Part shown: positions 1-8,241 of the stretch, in pieces
How positions within the stretch are numbered: the first letter of the stretch is position 1
How the letters are laid out: every line of letters begins with the position of its first letter
Assembly: GCF_902506495.1 (NCBI RefSeq)
Contig: NZ_LR733263.1
Span: 413,372 to 477,371, forward strand
DNA length: 64,000 bases
Source: Pseudomonas sp. 8O
GTDB taxonomy: Bacteria > Pseudomonadota > Gammaproteobacteria > Pseudomonadales > Pseudomonadaceae
Direction of reading: 5' to 3'
Program-made: the position numbers and the translations under genes
Notes under the pieces: generated by a model
Database searches by the model: none
Told to the model about the DNA's origin: nothing
What the model saw: only the letters and a program-made list of their open reading frames with translations

Positions 1-602
1 CGGGCCAGGCCGGCAACGGCCTGCACGTGCACATCTCGCTGCTGGACAAGAAGACCGGCAAGAACATCTTCGCCGCCGACAACCCGCTGGAGAACCAGCC
101 GCTGCGCCACGCCATCGGCGGCATCCTCGACACCATGGCCGCGAGTATGGCCTTCCTCTGCCCCAACGTGAACTCCTACCGCCGCTTCGGCGCGCAGTTC
201 TACGTGCCCAACGCGCCGAGCTGGGCGCTGGACAACCGCACCGTGGCCGTGCGCGTGCCGACCGGCAGCGCCGACGCCGTGCGCATCGAACACCGGGTGG
301 CCGGCGCCGACGCCAATCCCTACCTGATGCTGGCGTCGATCCTCGCCGGCATCCACCACGGTCTGACCAACCAGATCGACCCGGGCGAGCCGATCGAAGG
401 CAACTCCTACGAGCAACTCGAGCAGAGCCTGCCGAACAACCTGCGCGACGCGCTGCGCGAGCTGGACGACAGCGAAGTGCTGAACAAGTACATCGATCCG
501 AAGTACATCGACATCTTCGTCGCGTGCAAGGAAGCCGAGCTGCAGGAGTTCGAGACCACCATCTCCGACCTCGAATACAACTGGTACCTGCACACCGTGT
601 AA
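1..602 (+). CDS. spuI: Glutamine synthetase family protein, probable glutamylpolyamine synthetase (C-terminal part)
   Basis: This is the last 200 residues or so of a glutamine-synthetase fold enzyme; the 5' end lies outside the window. The reading frame shows the family signature NGLHVHIS at the edge, then NRTVAVRVP and EHRVAGADANPY, which line the glutamate and ATP sites. It most likely ligates glutamate to putrescine or another polyamine, the first step of the gamma-glutamylation pathway. The agmatine genes and polyamine-binding protein downstream support that over ammonia assimilation. P. aeruginosa has spuI next to the same neighbours (recalled). The exact polyamine cannot be read from this fragment. 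Confidence 0.85.
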   Translation, partial: GQAGNGLHVHISLLDKKTGKNIFAADNPLENQPLRHAIGGILDTMAASMAFLCPNVNSYRRFGAQFYVPNAPSWALDNRTVAVRVPTGSADAVRIEHRVAGADANPYLMLASILAGIHHGLTNQIDPGEPIEGNSYEQLEQSLPNNLRDALRELDDSEVLNKYIDPKYIDIFVACKEAELQEFETTISDLEYNWYLHTV

Positions 603-610
603 CACCGAGA

Positions 611-637
611 AAGCCGGCCGCAGAGCCGGCTTCTTTT
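611..637 (+). terminator. Rho-independent terminator after the glutamylpolyamine synthetase
   Basis: An 8-bp perfect stem (AAGCCGGC / GCCGGCTT) with a 6-nt loop is followed by CTTTTT, eight bases after the stop codon of the upstream gene. It separates that gene from the polyamine-binding protein. Confidence 0.85.
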
Positions 638-779
638 TGCCTGCCAACTGCCAACCGACAACTCTGACGCTTCGCGTAGGGACCAGCGGTTCGCCACAAG
701 GCGACTGCGCTGACATGCATCAAACCCCGGCAAACCAGACCGCCGGATACTGTTGCTTTGATCAATCGGGGAGTTACTC

Positions 780-1838
780 ATGCAACGCGCTCTTGCCGCC
801 ATCCTGCTAGGCCTGAGCTGCGGCCTGGCTCAGGCCGCCGACAGCATCCGTGTCTACAACTGGAACGATTACATCGCGCCGCAGGTGCTGGAAAACTTCA
901 CCCGCGACACCGGCATCGAGGTCGAGTACCACACTTTCGCCAGTGCCGAGGAATTGGCGCAAGCGCTGGAAAGCGGTCAGCCCATCGACATCGCCGTGCC
1001 CTCGCACAATGACCTGCCAAGACTGATCGCCAGCGGCCGCATTCGCCCGCTGGATTTCAACCTGCTGCCCAACCGCACGCACCTGGACAAGCAACTGCTG
1101 AGCAAGCTGGCTGCGGTCGACCCGCAGAACCAGCACGCCATCCCCTACCTATGGGGCGCGGTTGGCCTGGCGATCAATACCCCGCAGGCCGAAGCGGCCT
1201 ATGGCGGCCCGCTACCGGACAGCTGGAGCCTGCTGTTCGACGCCGAACAGAGCAAGCGCCTGGCCAGTTGCGGCATAAGCGTGCTGGATGCGTCGGATGA
1301 AACCCTGTCGTTGCTGCTCAACTACCAGGGCCGCAGCCTGGCACGCAGCGCACCGAGTCGCATCGAGCGCGCCGGAGAGATACTCGACGCTCTGCGCCCG
1401 AACCTGCGCTATGTCGACAGCGAGCGCTATATCGAAGACCTCAACAACGGCCGGCTGTGCCTGGCCATGGCCTGGGTCGGCGATGCACTGGCCGCAGCGC
1501 AGGCCGGCCAGCCAGTGCGCTTCGTGGTGCCGGACGAGGGCTCGGTACTGTTCATCGACAACCTGGTGATCCCTGCCAATGCCAGCCGCCCGGAGCTCGC
1601 CCACCGCTTCATCAACTACCTGATGCAGCCGCAGGTGATCGCGCAGATCACCGCCGAGACGCTCTACCCCAACGGCAATGCCGACTCGGCACAGTTCATC
1701 GACAGCGCCCTGCTGGAGCAACCCGGGCTCTATCCGGATCAGGACACCAAGCGCCGCCTGTATCCACTGGAGGTTCTCTCGCAGAAACATGCTCAGGTGC
1801 GTAACAACGTCTGGCAGCGCTTCCGCGACGGCAGTTGA
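780..1838 (+). CDS. Periplasmic polyamine-binding protein (PotF/SpuD family)
   Basis: A 352-residue extracellular solute-binding protein of the PotD/PotF family, expected to capture putrescine or spermidine for an ABC importer. Residues 1-19 form a signal peptide ending in AQA; the mature protein starts with the family hallmark VYNWNDYI. The start is supported by GGGGAG seven bases upstream. No permease or ATPase gene is adjacent, so it must share a transporter encoded elsewhere or act as a polyamine sensor. It lies between a glutamylpolyamine synthetase and the agu genes, the same position as an orphan binding protein in P. aeruginosa (recalled). Confidence 0.85.
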   Translation: MQRALAAILLGLSCGLAQAADSIRVYNWNDYIAPQVLENFTRDTGIEVEYHTFASAEELAQALESGQPIDIAVPSHNDLPRLIASGRIRPLDFNLLPNRTHLDKQLLSKLAAVDPQNQHAIPYLWGAVGLAINTPQAEAAYGGPLPDSWSLLFDAEQSKRLASCGISVLDASDETLSLLLNYQGRSLARSAPSRIERAGEILDALRPNLRYVDSERYIEDLNNGRLCLAMAWVGDALAAAQAGQPVRFVVPDEGSVLFIDNLVIPANASRPELAHRFINYLMQPQVIAQITAETLYPNGNADSAQFIDSALLEQPGLYPDQDTKRRLYPLEVLSQKHAQVRNNVWQRFRDGS

Positions 1839-1909
1839 ACGGATGGCGAGGCTTGCCTCGCCAACACCGCCTGACGTCCAATAGCACCTCGCCCACCGAG
1901 GAGCTCACC

Positions 1910-2554
1910 ATGTCGCGTCCTGCCAGCCCCCGTAAGCCGCGCGCCAGCAGTCAGGCACGGATCGCCGTGATCCTCGCGGCAGCACGCGAACTGCTGGCCG
2001 AGCAAGGCGTGGCCAATCTGTCGGTCTACACGGTGGCCGAGCACGCGAAGATTCCGCCTTCCTCGGTCTACCACTTCTTCGCCAGCGTACCGGCACTGCT
2101 CGAAGGCCTTACTGCAGACGTACACGCAGCCTTTCGCGCCTGCCTGCAGGAACCCGTCGAGCATGCCACCCTGCACACCTGGCATGACCTGTCGCGTATC
2201 GTCGAACAACGCATGCTGGACATCTACGCGCGGGACGCCGCAGCGCGCCAGTTGATCCTCGCCCAGCACGGCCTGGCCGAAGTCACTCAAGCTGACCATC
2301 AGCACGACCTCGAACTGGGCCGCCTGATGCAGGCATTGTTCGAGCGTCACTTCCCCCTGCCGCAATTACCGACGGATATCGATGTATTCGCCCTGGCCAT
2401 GGAGCTGGGTGATCGCGTCTACGCCCGCTCCGTGCAACTGCACGGCGAAATCAGCCCCCGCCTGGCAGAAGAGAGCATGCGCGTTTTCGATGCCTACCTG
2501 GGCCTTTACCTGCCCGCTGCGCTGCCAAAACGAGCCACGCCGCTTATCCCGTAG
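1910..2554 (+). CDS. aguR: TetR-family repressor of the agmatine genes (AguR-like)
   Basis: A 214-residue TetR-type regulator. The N-terminal helix-turn-helix spans about residues 15-60 (ILAAARELLAEQG, then IPPSSVYHFFAS), and the rest is a helical ligand-binding domain. The reading frame extends upstream, but GAGGAG six bases before this ATG fixes the start. It lies directly upstream of aguB and aguA in the same orientation, as aguR does in P. aeruginosa, where the protein represses aguBA and agmatine or N-carbamoylputrescine relieves the repression (known for the family). The regulatory link here is inferred from position and from the palindromes in the following gap. Confidence 0.82.
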   Translation: MSRPASPRKPRASSQARIAVILAAARELLAEQGVANLSVYTVAEHAKIPPSSVYHFFASVPALLEGLTADVHAAFRACLQEPVEHATLHTWHDLSRIVEQRMLDIYARDAAARQLILAQHGLAEVTQADHQHDLELGRLMQALFERHFPLPQLPTDIDVFALAMELGDRVYARSVQLHGEISPRLAEESMRVFDAYLGLYLPAALPKRATPLIP

Positions 2555-2647
2555 GGTATCGCGGGGCCGAGTATGCACACCGCCGACATCTCGGCAATCG
2601 AGCCCTTGTGCGCCCACAGGGTTTGCAAACTCATGAACCCGACAAAA

Positions 2648-2711
2648 ATCGAATAATTTTCGAAAATTCGATCATTCACGTCTTCTAATACCGATATTTA
2701 TCGGATATAAA
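2648..2711 (+). promoter_or_regulatory. Candidate aguBA promoter and AguR operators
   Basis: This AT-rich patch stands out from its GC-rich surroundings. It holds a 14-bp perfect palindrome AATTTTCGAAAATT (2655-2668) flanked by ATCGAA and TTCGAT, a second 14-bp inverted repeat CCGATA-TT-TATCGG (2691-2704), and a TATAAA box at 2706-2711. The second palindrome fills the space where RNA polymerase would bind between the -35 and -10, a typical repressor position. Assignment to AguR is an inference. Confidence 0.5.
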
Positions 2712-2807
2712 TCGAACATCCCGCCTTGGTCGATGTCCAGCCATGGCACTCCGAGAAGGCCCTCCGGTGAAGCCGGGCTGGCCTGTGAACGAGCCAAGAG
2801 GTGCTTC

Positions 2808-3687
<880 letters not shown>

Positions 3688-3692
<5 letters not shown>

Positions 3693-3752
3693 GGTGCGCT
3701 GTGCGCACCTCACCCTCCAAACACTTTGCCGGTGCGCATGGCGCACCCTACG
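3688..3752. repeat. Dispersed GTAGGGTGCGC palindromic repeat between aguB and aguA
   Basis: Perfect 12-bp arms CGTAGGGTGCGC and GCGCACCCTACG enclose two shorter GTGCGC/GCGCAC hairpins. The left arm contains the aguB stop codon. Related copies occur at 13875-13948, 28063-28077 and 38642-38664, so this is a mobile or REP-like family rather than an operon-specific signal. Confidence 0.75.
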
Positions 3753-3762
3753 GAACCAGGAC

Positions 3763-4869
3763 ATGAACACGCTGACCACCACACCACGCGCCGATGGCTT
3801 TCGCATGCCGGCAGAATGGGAACCACACAGCCAGACCTGGATGGTCTGGCCCGAGCGCCCGGACAACTGGCGCAACGGTGGCAAGCCGGCCCAGGCCGCT
3901 TTCACCGCAGTGGCCAAGGCCATCGCCCAGTTCGAGCCGGTAACCGTCTGCGTGTCCGCAGCGCAATACGAAAACGCCCGCGCGCGCCTGGATGACGCCA
4001 ACATCCGCCTGGTGGAAATCACCACCGACGACGCCTGGGTGCGTGACACCGGCCCGACCTTCGTCAGCAACGCCAACGGCGAAGTGCGCGGCGTGGACTG
4101 GGCGTTCAATGCCTGGGGCGGCTTCGACGGCGGTCTTTACTGGCCCTGGCTGCGTGACGACCAGGTAGCGCGCAAGATTCTCGAGATCGAAGGCTGCAAG
4201 CGCTATCGCACCGAAGGTTTCGTGCTCGAGGGTGGCTCGATCCACGTCGATGGCGAAGGCACCCTGATCACCACCGAGGAGTGCCTGCTGAACAAGAACC
4301 GCAACCCGCACCTGTCGCGTGAGGAAATCGAGGCCGTGCTGCGCGAGCACCTGGCCATCGACACGGTGATCTGGCTGCCGGACGGCCTGTACAACGACGA
4401 GACCGATGGCCACGTCGACAACTTCTGCTGCTACGTGCGTCCTGGTGAAGTGCTACTGGCCTGGACCGACGATGTGAATGATCCCAACTATCCGCGTTGC
4501 CAGGCCGCCATGCGCGTGCTGGAAAACGCGCGCGACGCCAGGGGCCGTCAGTTGACCGTGCACAAGATGCCAATCCCTGGCCCGCTTCACGCCACCGCAG
4601 AAGAATGCGCAGGCGTCGACATCGTCGACGGCAGCCAAGAGCGTAATCCGGAAGTTCGCCTGGCCGGCTCCTACGTCAACTTCCTAATCGTCAACGGTGG
4701 CATCGTCGCGCCGAGCTTCGATGACCCGAAGGACGAGGAAGCCCGTGCCATTCTTCAACGCGTGTTCCCCGAGCATCGCGTGGTGATGGTGCCAGGCCGC
4801 GAGATTCTGCTCGGCGGCGGCAATATCCACTGCATCACCCAGCAGCAGCCGGCGCCGCAAGGGCGCTGA
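3763..4869 (+). CDS. aguA: Agmatine deiminase
   Basis: A 368-residue member of the peptidyl-arginine/agmatine deiminase family. It hydrolyses agmatine to N-carbamoylputrescine and ammonia, feeding AguB. Family motifs include [18 protein letters not shown] at the N-terminus, [18 protein letters not shown] and the C-terminal [13 protein letters not shown], which carries the nucleophile Cys357. The frame is open for another 32 codons upstream through the repeat; the ATG chosen gives the family length. Transcription from the aguB promoter is likely because the 70-bp gap holds only a repeat. Confidence 0.96.
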   Translation: MNTLTTTPRADGFRMPAEWEPHSQTWMVWPERPDNWRNGGKPAQAAFTAVAKAIAQFEPVTVCVSAAQYENARARLDDANIRLVEITTDDAWVRDTGPTFVSNANGEVRGVDWAFNAWGGFDGGLYWPWLRDDQVARKILEIEGCKRYRTEGFVLEGGSIHVDGEGTLITTEECLLNKNRNPHLSREEIEAVLREHLAIDTVIWLPDGLYNDETDGHVDNFCCYVRPGEVLLAWTDDVNDPNYPRCQAAMRVLENARDARGRQLTVHKMPIPGPLHATAEECAGVDIVDGSQERNPEVRLAGSYVNFLIVNGGIVAPSFDDPKDEEARAILQRVFPEHRVVMVPGREILLGGGNIHCITQQQPAPQGR

Positions 4870-4874
4870 ACCAT

Positions 4875-4899
4875 GTAGGGCGGGTGCAACCCGCCCTAC
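4875..4899. repeat. GTAGGGCGGGT hairpin after aguA
   Basis: An 11-bp perfect inverted repeat (GTAGGGCGGGT-GCA-ACCCGCCCTAC) begins five bases after the aguA stop. It resembles the other GTAGGG-type dispersed hairpins in the window and precedes the real terminator. Confidence 0.6.
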
Positions 4900-4906
4900 A
4901 TCTATG

Positions 4907-4933
4907 AACGCCCGGCACATGTCGGGCGTTTTC
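4907..4933. terminator. Bidirectional terminator between aguA and the cytochrome c peroxidase gene
   Basis: The 8-bp stem AACGCCCG / CGGGCGTT with an 8-nt loop is followed by TTTTC on the plus strand, and the convergent peroxidase gene ends 13 bases away. It can serve both converging genes, although the A-tract for the minus strand is short. Confidence 0.75.
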
Positions 4934-4945
4934 GTTAGCGCCAAC

Positions 4946-5935
4946 TCACTCGAACGGCTGCGGCCGCGGCGTATCGTTGTTCGACGGCGGCAGGATCGGC
5001 AGGGCAAAGCTCGGCTGCTCGCCGGTCAGTGTCTTGAGGAAGGCGGTGATCTTGCCGATCTCCTCCTCGCTCAACTTACGCCCCAACTGCAAGCGCGCCA
5101 TGATGTCCACCGACTCCTCCAACTTCCAATAGGCGCCGTCGTGGAAGTAGGGATAGGTCAGTTCGACGTTGCGCAGGGTTGGCACCTTGAACTTGAAGCG
5201 GTCGGCATCCTTGCCGGTCAGGCCAGCCACACCCTCGGCCGGATTGCTGGTTTCGTAGGGTTCGACCAGCCCCATCTTCTGGAACGAGTTGCCGCCCAGC
5301 GCTGGGCCGTTGTGGCAGGCGACGCAGCCGATGGACTTGAACAGCTCGTAGCCCTCCCGTTCGGTCTGGGAAATGGCCTGCTGGTCGCCCTTGAGCCACA
5401 GGTCGAAGCGCGAATTGGGCGTGACCAGAGTCTTTTCGAACTCGGCGATGGCGTCGGTCACCTCATCGAGGGTGATTTCATCGGTCTTGTACACGGTCTT
5501 GAACGATTCGCGGTATTGCGGGATCGAGCGCAGCACGTCGATGGCGAGAATATGGGTGAAGGCCATCTCCATCGGATTGGCGATGGGGCCGGCAGCCTGT
5601 TCCTTGAGGTCGGCGGCGCGGCCATCCCAGAACTGCGCCAGATTGAGACTGGAATTGAGCACCGTGGGCGAATTGATCGGCCCTTGCTGCCAGTTATGAC
5701 CGATGGAGCTGGGCAGGTTGTCGCTGCCGCCCATCGACAGGTTGTGGCAGGAGTTGCAGGAAATGAAACCCGAGCGCGACAGGCGCGGATCGAAAAACAG
5801 CTGCTTGCCCAGTTCCACCTTGGCCGGATCGGTGATCTCGGCCGGTGAGATAGGCTCGACGGGTTCGTTGATCGGTACATTGGCCCAGGCGCTGGCGCCC
5901 AGGCACAACCCGACCATCAGGCTCAGAGTGCGCAT
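4946..5935 (-). CDS. ccpR: Di-haem cytochrome c peroxidase
   Basis: A 329-residue periplasmic bacterial cytochrome c peroxidase, which reduces hydrogen peroxide with electrons from cytochrome c or azurin. A signal peptide (residues 1-19, ending in AWA) precedes two haem c sites: CNSCH at 60-64 (peroxidatic haem) and CVACH at 204-208 (electron-transfer haem). The start is set by GAGGAG nine bases upstream; the frame continues upstream without a ribosome site. A perfect ANR/FNR box lies about 75 bases before the start, in line with oxygen-limited induction of this gene in P. aeruginosa (recalled). Confidence 0.95.
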   Translation of the reverse strand: MRTLSLMVGLCLGASAWANVPINEPVEPISPAEITDPAKVELGKQLFFDPRLSRSGFISCNSCHNLSMGGSDNLPSSIGHNWQQGPINSPTVLNSSLNLAQFWDGRAADLKEQAAGPIANPMEMAFTHILAIDVLRSIPQYRESFKTVYKTDEITLDEVTDAIAEFEKTLVTPNSRFDLWLKGDQQAISQTEREGYELFKSIGCVACHNGPALGGNSFQKMGLVEPYETSNPAEGVAGLTGKDADRFKFKVPTLRNVELTYPYFHDGAYWKLEESVDIMARLQLGRKLSEEEIGKITAFLKTLTGEQPSFALPILPPSNNDTPRPQPFE

Positions 5936-6005
5936 GCGTATATCTCCTCGGGTATTGGCTGTTCTGGTTATGCCTTGACCATGCCCAGCGCAAACCAAGG
6001 GCGAC

Positions 6006-6019
6006 TTGATCTGAATCAA
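6006..6019 (-). promoter_or_regulatory. Perfect ANR/FNR box upstream of cytochrome c peroxidase
   Basis: TTGAT-CTGA-ATCAA is an exact match to the TTGAT-N4-ATCAA consensus of the ANR/FNR/Dnr regulators. It lies between the peroxidase start and the end of the DUF2892 gene, so the peroxidase is the only gene it can serve in a promoter position. Confidence 0.85.
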
Positions 6020-6052
6020 ACCGCGTACGCATCTCGCCTCAGTGGATATGTT

Positions 6053-6241
6053 TCATTTCATTTTGCAGGTGTTGATACCCAGTAGTGGATACACAGGGCA
6101 GAAGCGGAAGATGCCGGTTGCCAGTGGCACTACACCGATCCAGCCCCACAGACCGATCATGCCGGCCAGGCTCAGCGCGATCAGAATCAGACCTGCGACG
6201 ATGCGCAGACTGCGGTCGAGCGTTCCAACATTGGCTTTCAT
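6053..6241 (-). CDS. Small DUF2892 inner-membrane protein
   Basis: A 62-residue protein with MKANVGTLDRSLRIVAG at its start and two hydrophobic segments (about 13-33 and 35-52), matching the DUF2892/YgaP transmembrane domain. In other bacteria this domain is fused to or encoded beside rhodaneses and persulfide-responsive regulators. GGAGA eight bases upstream supports the start; a longer frame upstream overlaps the previous gene and is unlikely. It is the last gene of the BigR-like operon, 14 bases after the YeeE/YedE half. The biochemical role is unknown. Confidence 0.8.
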   Translation of the reverse strand: MKANVGTLDRSLRIVAGLILIALSLAGMIGLWGWIGVVPLATGIFRFCPVYPLLGINTCKMK

Positions 6242-6255
6242 CGAGTTTCTCCAGA

Positions 6256-6681
6256 TCAACGTCCGCGCCGGCCTTCCAGCGCAGTAAAGATCAGCATCCC
6301 GGCGAGCATCGCCGCGACGAACAGTAGTGCCTGCCAGTGCCCAGTCAGCAGGATGGCAACGGCCGGCCCCGGACAGATGCCGGCGATACCCCAACCGACA
6401 CCGAAAAGCAGGCTGCCACCAATCAGACGAACATCGAGGTCGCGACGCCTCGGCAACTGCATGGCACCGCCGAGCAGTGCCTTGGCGCGCCGCTGCGCCA
6501 AACTCAACGGCAGCGCCGCGACGCCAATGGCGCCCGTCATCACCAGGGCGAGAGACGGGTCCCAGTTACCGGCCAGATCGAGAAAGGCCAGCACCTTGGC
6601 CGGATCGGCCATGCCCGCCAACAGCAATCCAAAACCAAACAGCAGGCCGCAGGCGAATGCACTGAGTCTGACCATGTTCAT
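6256..6681 (-). CDS. YeeE/YedE-type half-transporter, distal gene (DUF6691)
   Basis: A 141-residue membrane protein with about four hydrophobic segments and the motif GWGIAGICPGP around Cys103, typical of the second half of split YeeE/YedE proteins. Full-length YeeE (TsuA) imports thiosulfate, and its central cysteines handle the substrate. Here the two halves are separate genes. Its ATG overlaps the upstream stop codon in an ATGA quartet, so the halves are translationally coupled and probably assemble as a pair. The substrate is inferred to be a sulfur species. Confidence 0.82.
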   Translation of the reverse strand: MNMVRLSAFACGLLFGFGLLLAGMADPAKVLAFLDLAGNWDPSLALVMTGAIGVAALPLSLAQRRAKALLGGAMQLPRRRDLDVRLIGGSLLFGVGWGIAGICPGPAVAILLTGHWQALLFVAAMLAGMLIFTALEGRRGR

Positions 6682-7112
6682 GCCCCCAGCAGATGACGCA
6701 GGACAAATACCGTGACGAAACCGCTGGCCATGAAGCCCAACGTGGCCACCAGCGAGCGCGGCGACAGACGGGAAATACCGCAGACGCCATGGCCGCTGGT
6801 GCAGCCGGAGCCGTAGCGGGTGCCGATACCCACCAGCAAGCCGGCAACGATCAAGCCCAGGCTTCCCGTCTCGAACCGAATCTCCGGCAATGCCGTGAAT
6901 ACTCCCCAGAGCAAAGGCGCCAGAAGCAGGCCGAGAAGGAACGCCCCCTTTTCCCCTCGCCCCTCAGCACCGCGTTGCAGCAGGCTGCCGAGCAAGCCGC
7001 TGATACCGGCAACCCGCCCATTTACCAAGGCGAACACGGATGCCGCCAGGCCAATCAGGGCACCGCCAGCCAGAGCACTCCAGGGCGTGAAAGCGGCCCA
7101 GTCGATGTTCAT
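6678..7112 (-). CDS. YeeE/YedE-type half-transporter, proximal gene
   Basis: A 144-residue integral membrane protein with hydrophobic segments near 14-31, 57-72, 85-100 and 122-140. The signature [12 protein letters not shown] carries Cys104 and Cys111, the conserved cysteines of the sulfur transporter family that includes thiosulfate importer YeeE. It overlaps both neighbours by four bases (ATGA), placing it in a tightly coupled operon between the BigR-like sensor and the second half. Uptake or export of a reactive sulfur compound is the likely function; which one is not visible. Confidence 0.85.
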   Translation of the reverse strand: MNIDWAAFTPWSALAGGALIGLAASVFALVNGRVAGISGLLGSLLQRGAEGRGEKGAFLLGLLLAPLLWGVFTALPEIRFETGSLGLIVAGLLVGIGTRYGSGCTSGHGVCGISRLSPRSLVATLGFMASGFVTVFVLRHLLGA

Positions 7113-7423
7113 TGCTTGCCCTCGCAGAACAGCCGATACAGGGTCTCGATCACCGCCAGCGCCGCCGGGCTGCTGATGCTATAGAAGATCTGCTTACCGT
7201 CGCGACGGGTTGCCACCAGCCCTTCACGACGCAGCACGGCCAGTTGCTGTGACAGCGTGGGCTGTTGGATACCGAGCAGCGTCTCCAGCTCACTGACGTT
7301 GCGCTCGCCTTGCGACAGCTGGCAAAGCAGCAGCAGGCGATCCGGATTGGCCAATGCCTTGAGCAGTTGCCCGGCAGCGTCGGCATTGGCTCGCAGTTGC
7401 TGGATATCGATGGATTCGACCAC
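7109..7423 (-). CDS. bigR: ArsR-family regulator, BigR/SqrR/YgaV-like persulfide sensor
   Basis: A 104-residue winged-helix repressor. The recognition region is LLGIQQPTLSQQLAVLRREG, and residues 70-90 form the wing. It has only two cysteines, Cys34 in the second helix and Cys100 near the C-terminus. Their 66-residue spacing equals that of the dithiol pair in SqrR and BigR (41/107 and 42/108, recalled), which form a tetrasulfide bridge with persulfides and release DNA. The arsenic ELCVCDL motif is absent. The start is GTG. It heads an operon of sulfur-type membrane proteins behind a perfect palindrome, suggesting autorepression. Confidence 0.82.
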   Translation of the reverse strand: MVESIDIQQLRANADAAGQLLKALANPDRLLLLCQLSQGERNVSELETLLGIQQPTLSQQLAVLRREGLVATRRDGKQIFYSISSPAALAVIETLYRLFCEGKQ

Positions 7424-7438
7424 GGGACACCTTCACTC

Positions 7439-7468
7439 AATACAATATGTATTTTTATATATTGTATT
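7439..7468 (-). promoter_or_regulatory. Operator palindrome of the BigR-like operon
   Basis: A perfect 10-bp inverted repeat (AATACAATAT / ATATTGTATT) separated by exactly 10 bp lies 15 bases before the regulator's GTG. It is strikingly AT-rich in GC-rich DNA and resembles the AT-rich BigR boxes. It overlaps the only plausible promoter for the operon. Confidence 0.75.
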
Positions 7469-7572
7469 TCGGGAAATTGCTAGCCCGACTGGCCGGCGGT
7501 TAAGAAGGGGCTTGAACAGGCCTTACAGGAGCGCGACTACCTGCATCAACCGATGCATGCACAGCACAAATC

Positions 7573-7622
7573 GTGGGAGGGGCTTTAGCCGCGACAAGAG
7601 CTCGCCGCTGAAGCGCTCCCAC
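7573..7622. repeat. Dispersed GTGGGAG...CTCCCAC repeat
   Basis: GTGGGAG and CTCCCAC bracket GGGGCTTTAGCCGCGA and a GAGCTC-centred segment. The sequence type is familiar as an intergenic repeat of pseudomonads (recalled). It lies between the BigR-like promoter and the gcvH terminator in a stretch with no gene. Confidence 0.55.
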
Positions 7623-7640
7623 AAGGGGTATCGTCACTCT

Positions 7641-7655
7641 CCGGATTACATCCGG
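7641..7655. repeat. CCGGAT...ATCCGG hairpin repeat
   Basis: A short palindrome followed by GGCTAC, related to the CCCGGAT/ATCCGGG hairpins at 38680-38696, 45873-45889 and 45928-45944. Nothing else is evident between 7470 and 7716. Confidence 0.5.
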
Positions 7656-7716
7656 GCTACCACTGAAGGTATCAACGCCGGCGCACAACGGAGAACCCGC
7701 CCTACACGATAAACGC

Positions 7717-7740
7717 GAAAACCCGCCGAGGCGGGTTTTC
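7717..7740 (-). terminator. Rho-independent terminator of gcvTH
   Basis: An 11-bp perfect stem GAAAACCCGCC / GGCGGGTTTTC with a 2-nt loop lies 18 bases beyond the gcvH stop codon and ends in TTTTC on the minus strand. Confidence 0.85.
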
Positions 7741-7757
7741 TGGACGCTGCGGATGAA

Positions 7758-8147
7758 TCAGGCGTCGGCGTCAGCAGCGGCTTGATAGGCTGCAGCGTCC
7801 AGCAGCTTGTCCAGCTCGCTGGCGTCGCTCGGCTTGAGCTTGAAGAACCAGCTGCCGTATGGGTCGCCGTTAACGCTTTCCGGGCTGTCGGCCAGCGCTT
7901 CGTTGATGGCGATCACTTCGCCACCAACTGGCGCATAAATGTCGGAAGCAGCCTTGACCGACTCCACCACGCCCGCTTCCTGACCAGCGTTCAGTTGCTT
8001 GCCAACTTCCGGCAGCTCGATGAACACCACGTCACCCAGGGCTTCCTGGGCGTGGTCGGAAATGCCCACGGTCACGCTACCGTCAGCCTCCAGGCGCGCC
8101 CACTCGTGGCTGGCGGCATAACGCAGATCGGCGGGGATATTGCTCAT
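7758..8147 (-). CDS. gcvH: Glycine cleavage system H protein
   Basis: A 129-residue lipoyl carrier of the glycine cleavage complex, which shuttles the aminomethyl group from P to T protein and on to L protein. The lipoylation motif VESVKAASD is present with the modified Lys65. Length matches the family. GAGGAA precedes the ATG; the frame extends upstream but without family similarity. It follows gcvT on the same strand with a 94-bp gap. The large gcvP gene, which often comes next, is not here. Confidence 0.96.
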   Translation of the reverse strand: MSNIPADLRYAASHEWARLEADGSVTVGISDHAQEALGDVVFIELPEVGKQLNAGQEAGVVESVKAASDIYAPVGGEVIAINEALADSPESVNGDPYGSWFFKLKPSDASELDKLLDAAAYQAAADADA

Positions 8148-8241
8148 GTTTGATTCCTCGTAAACGGTGACGGCAAGTGGGCCGTCAGGACAATTTAGCA
8201 GGCCGCAGCGCCAGGGGAAGCCAGCACCGCGACCTGATGAT

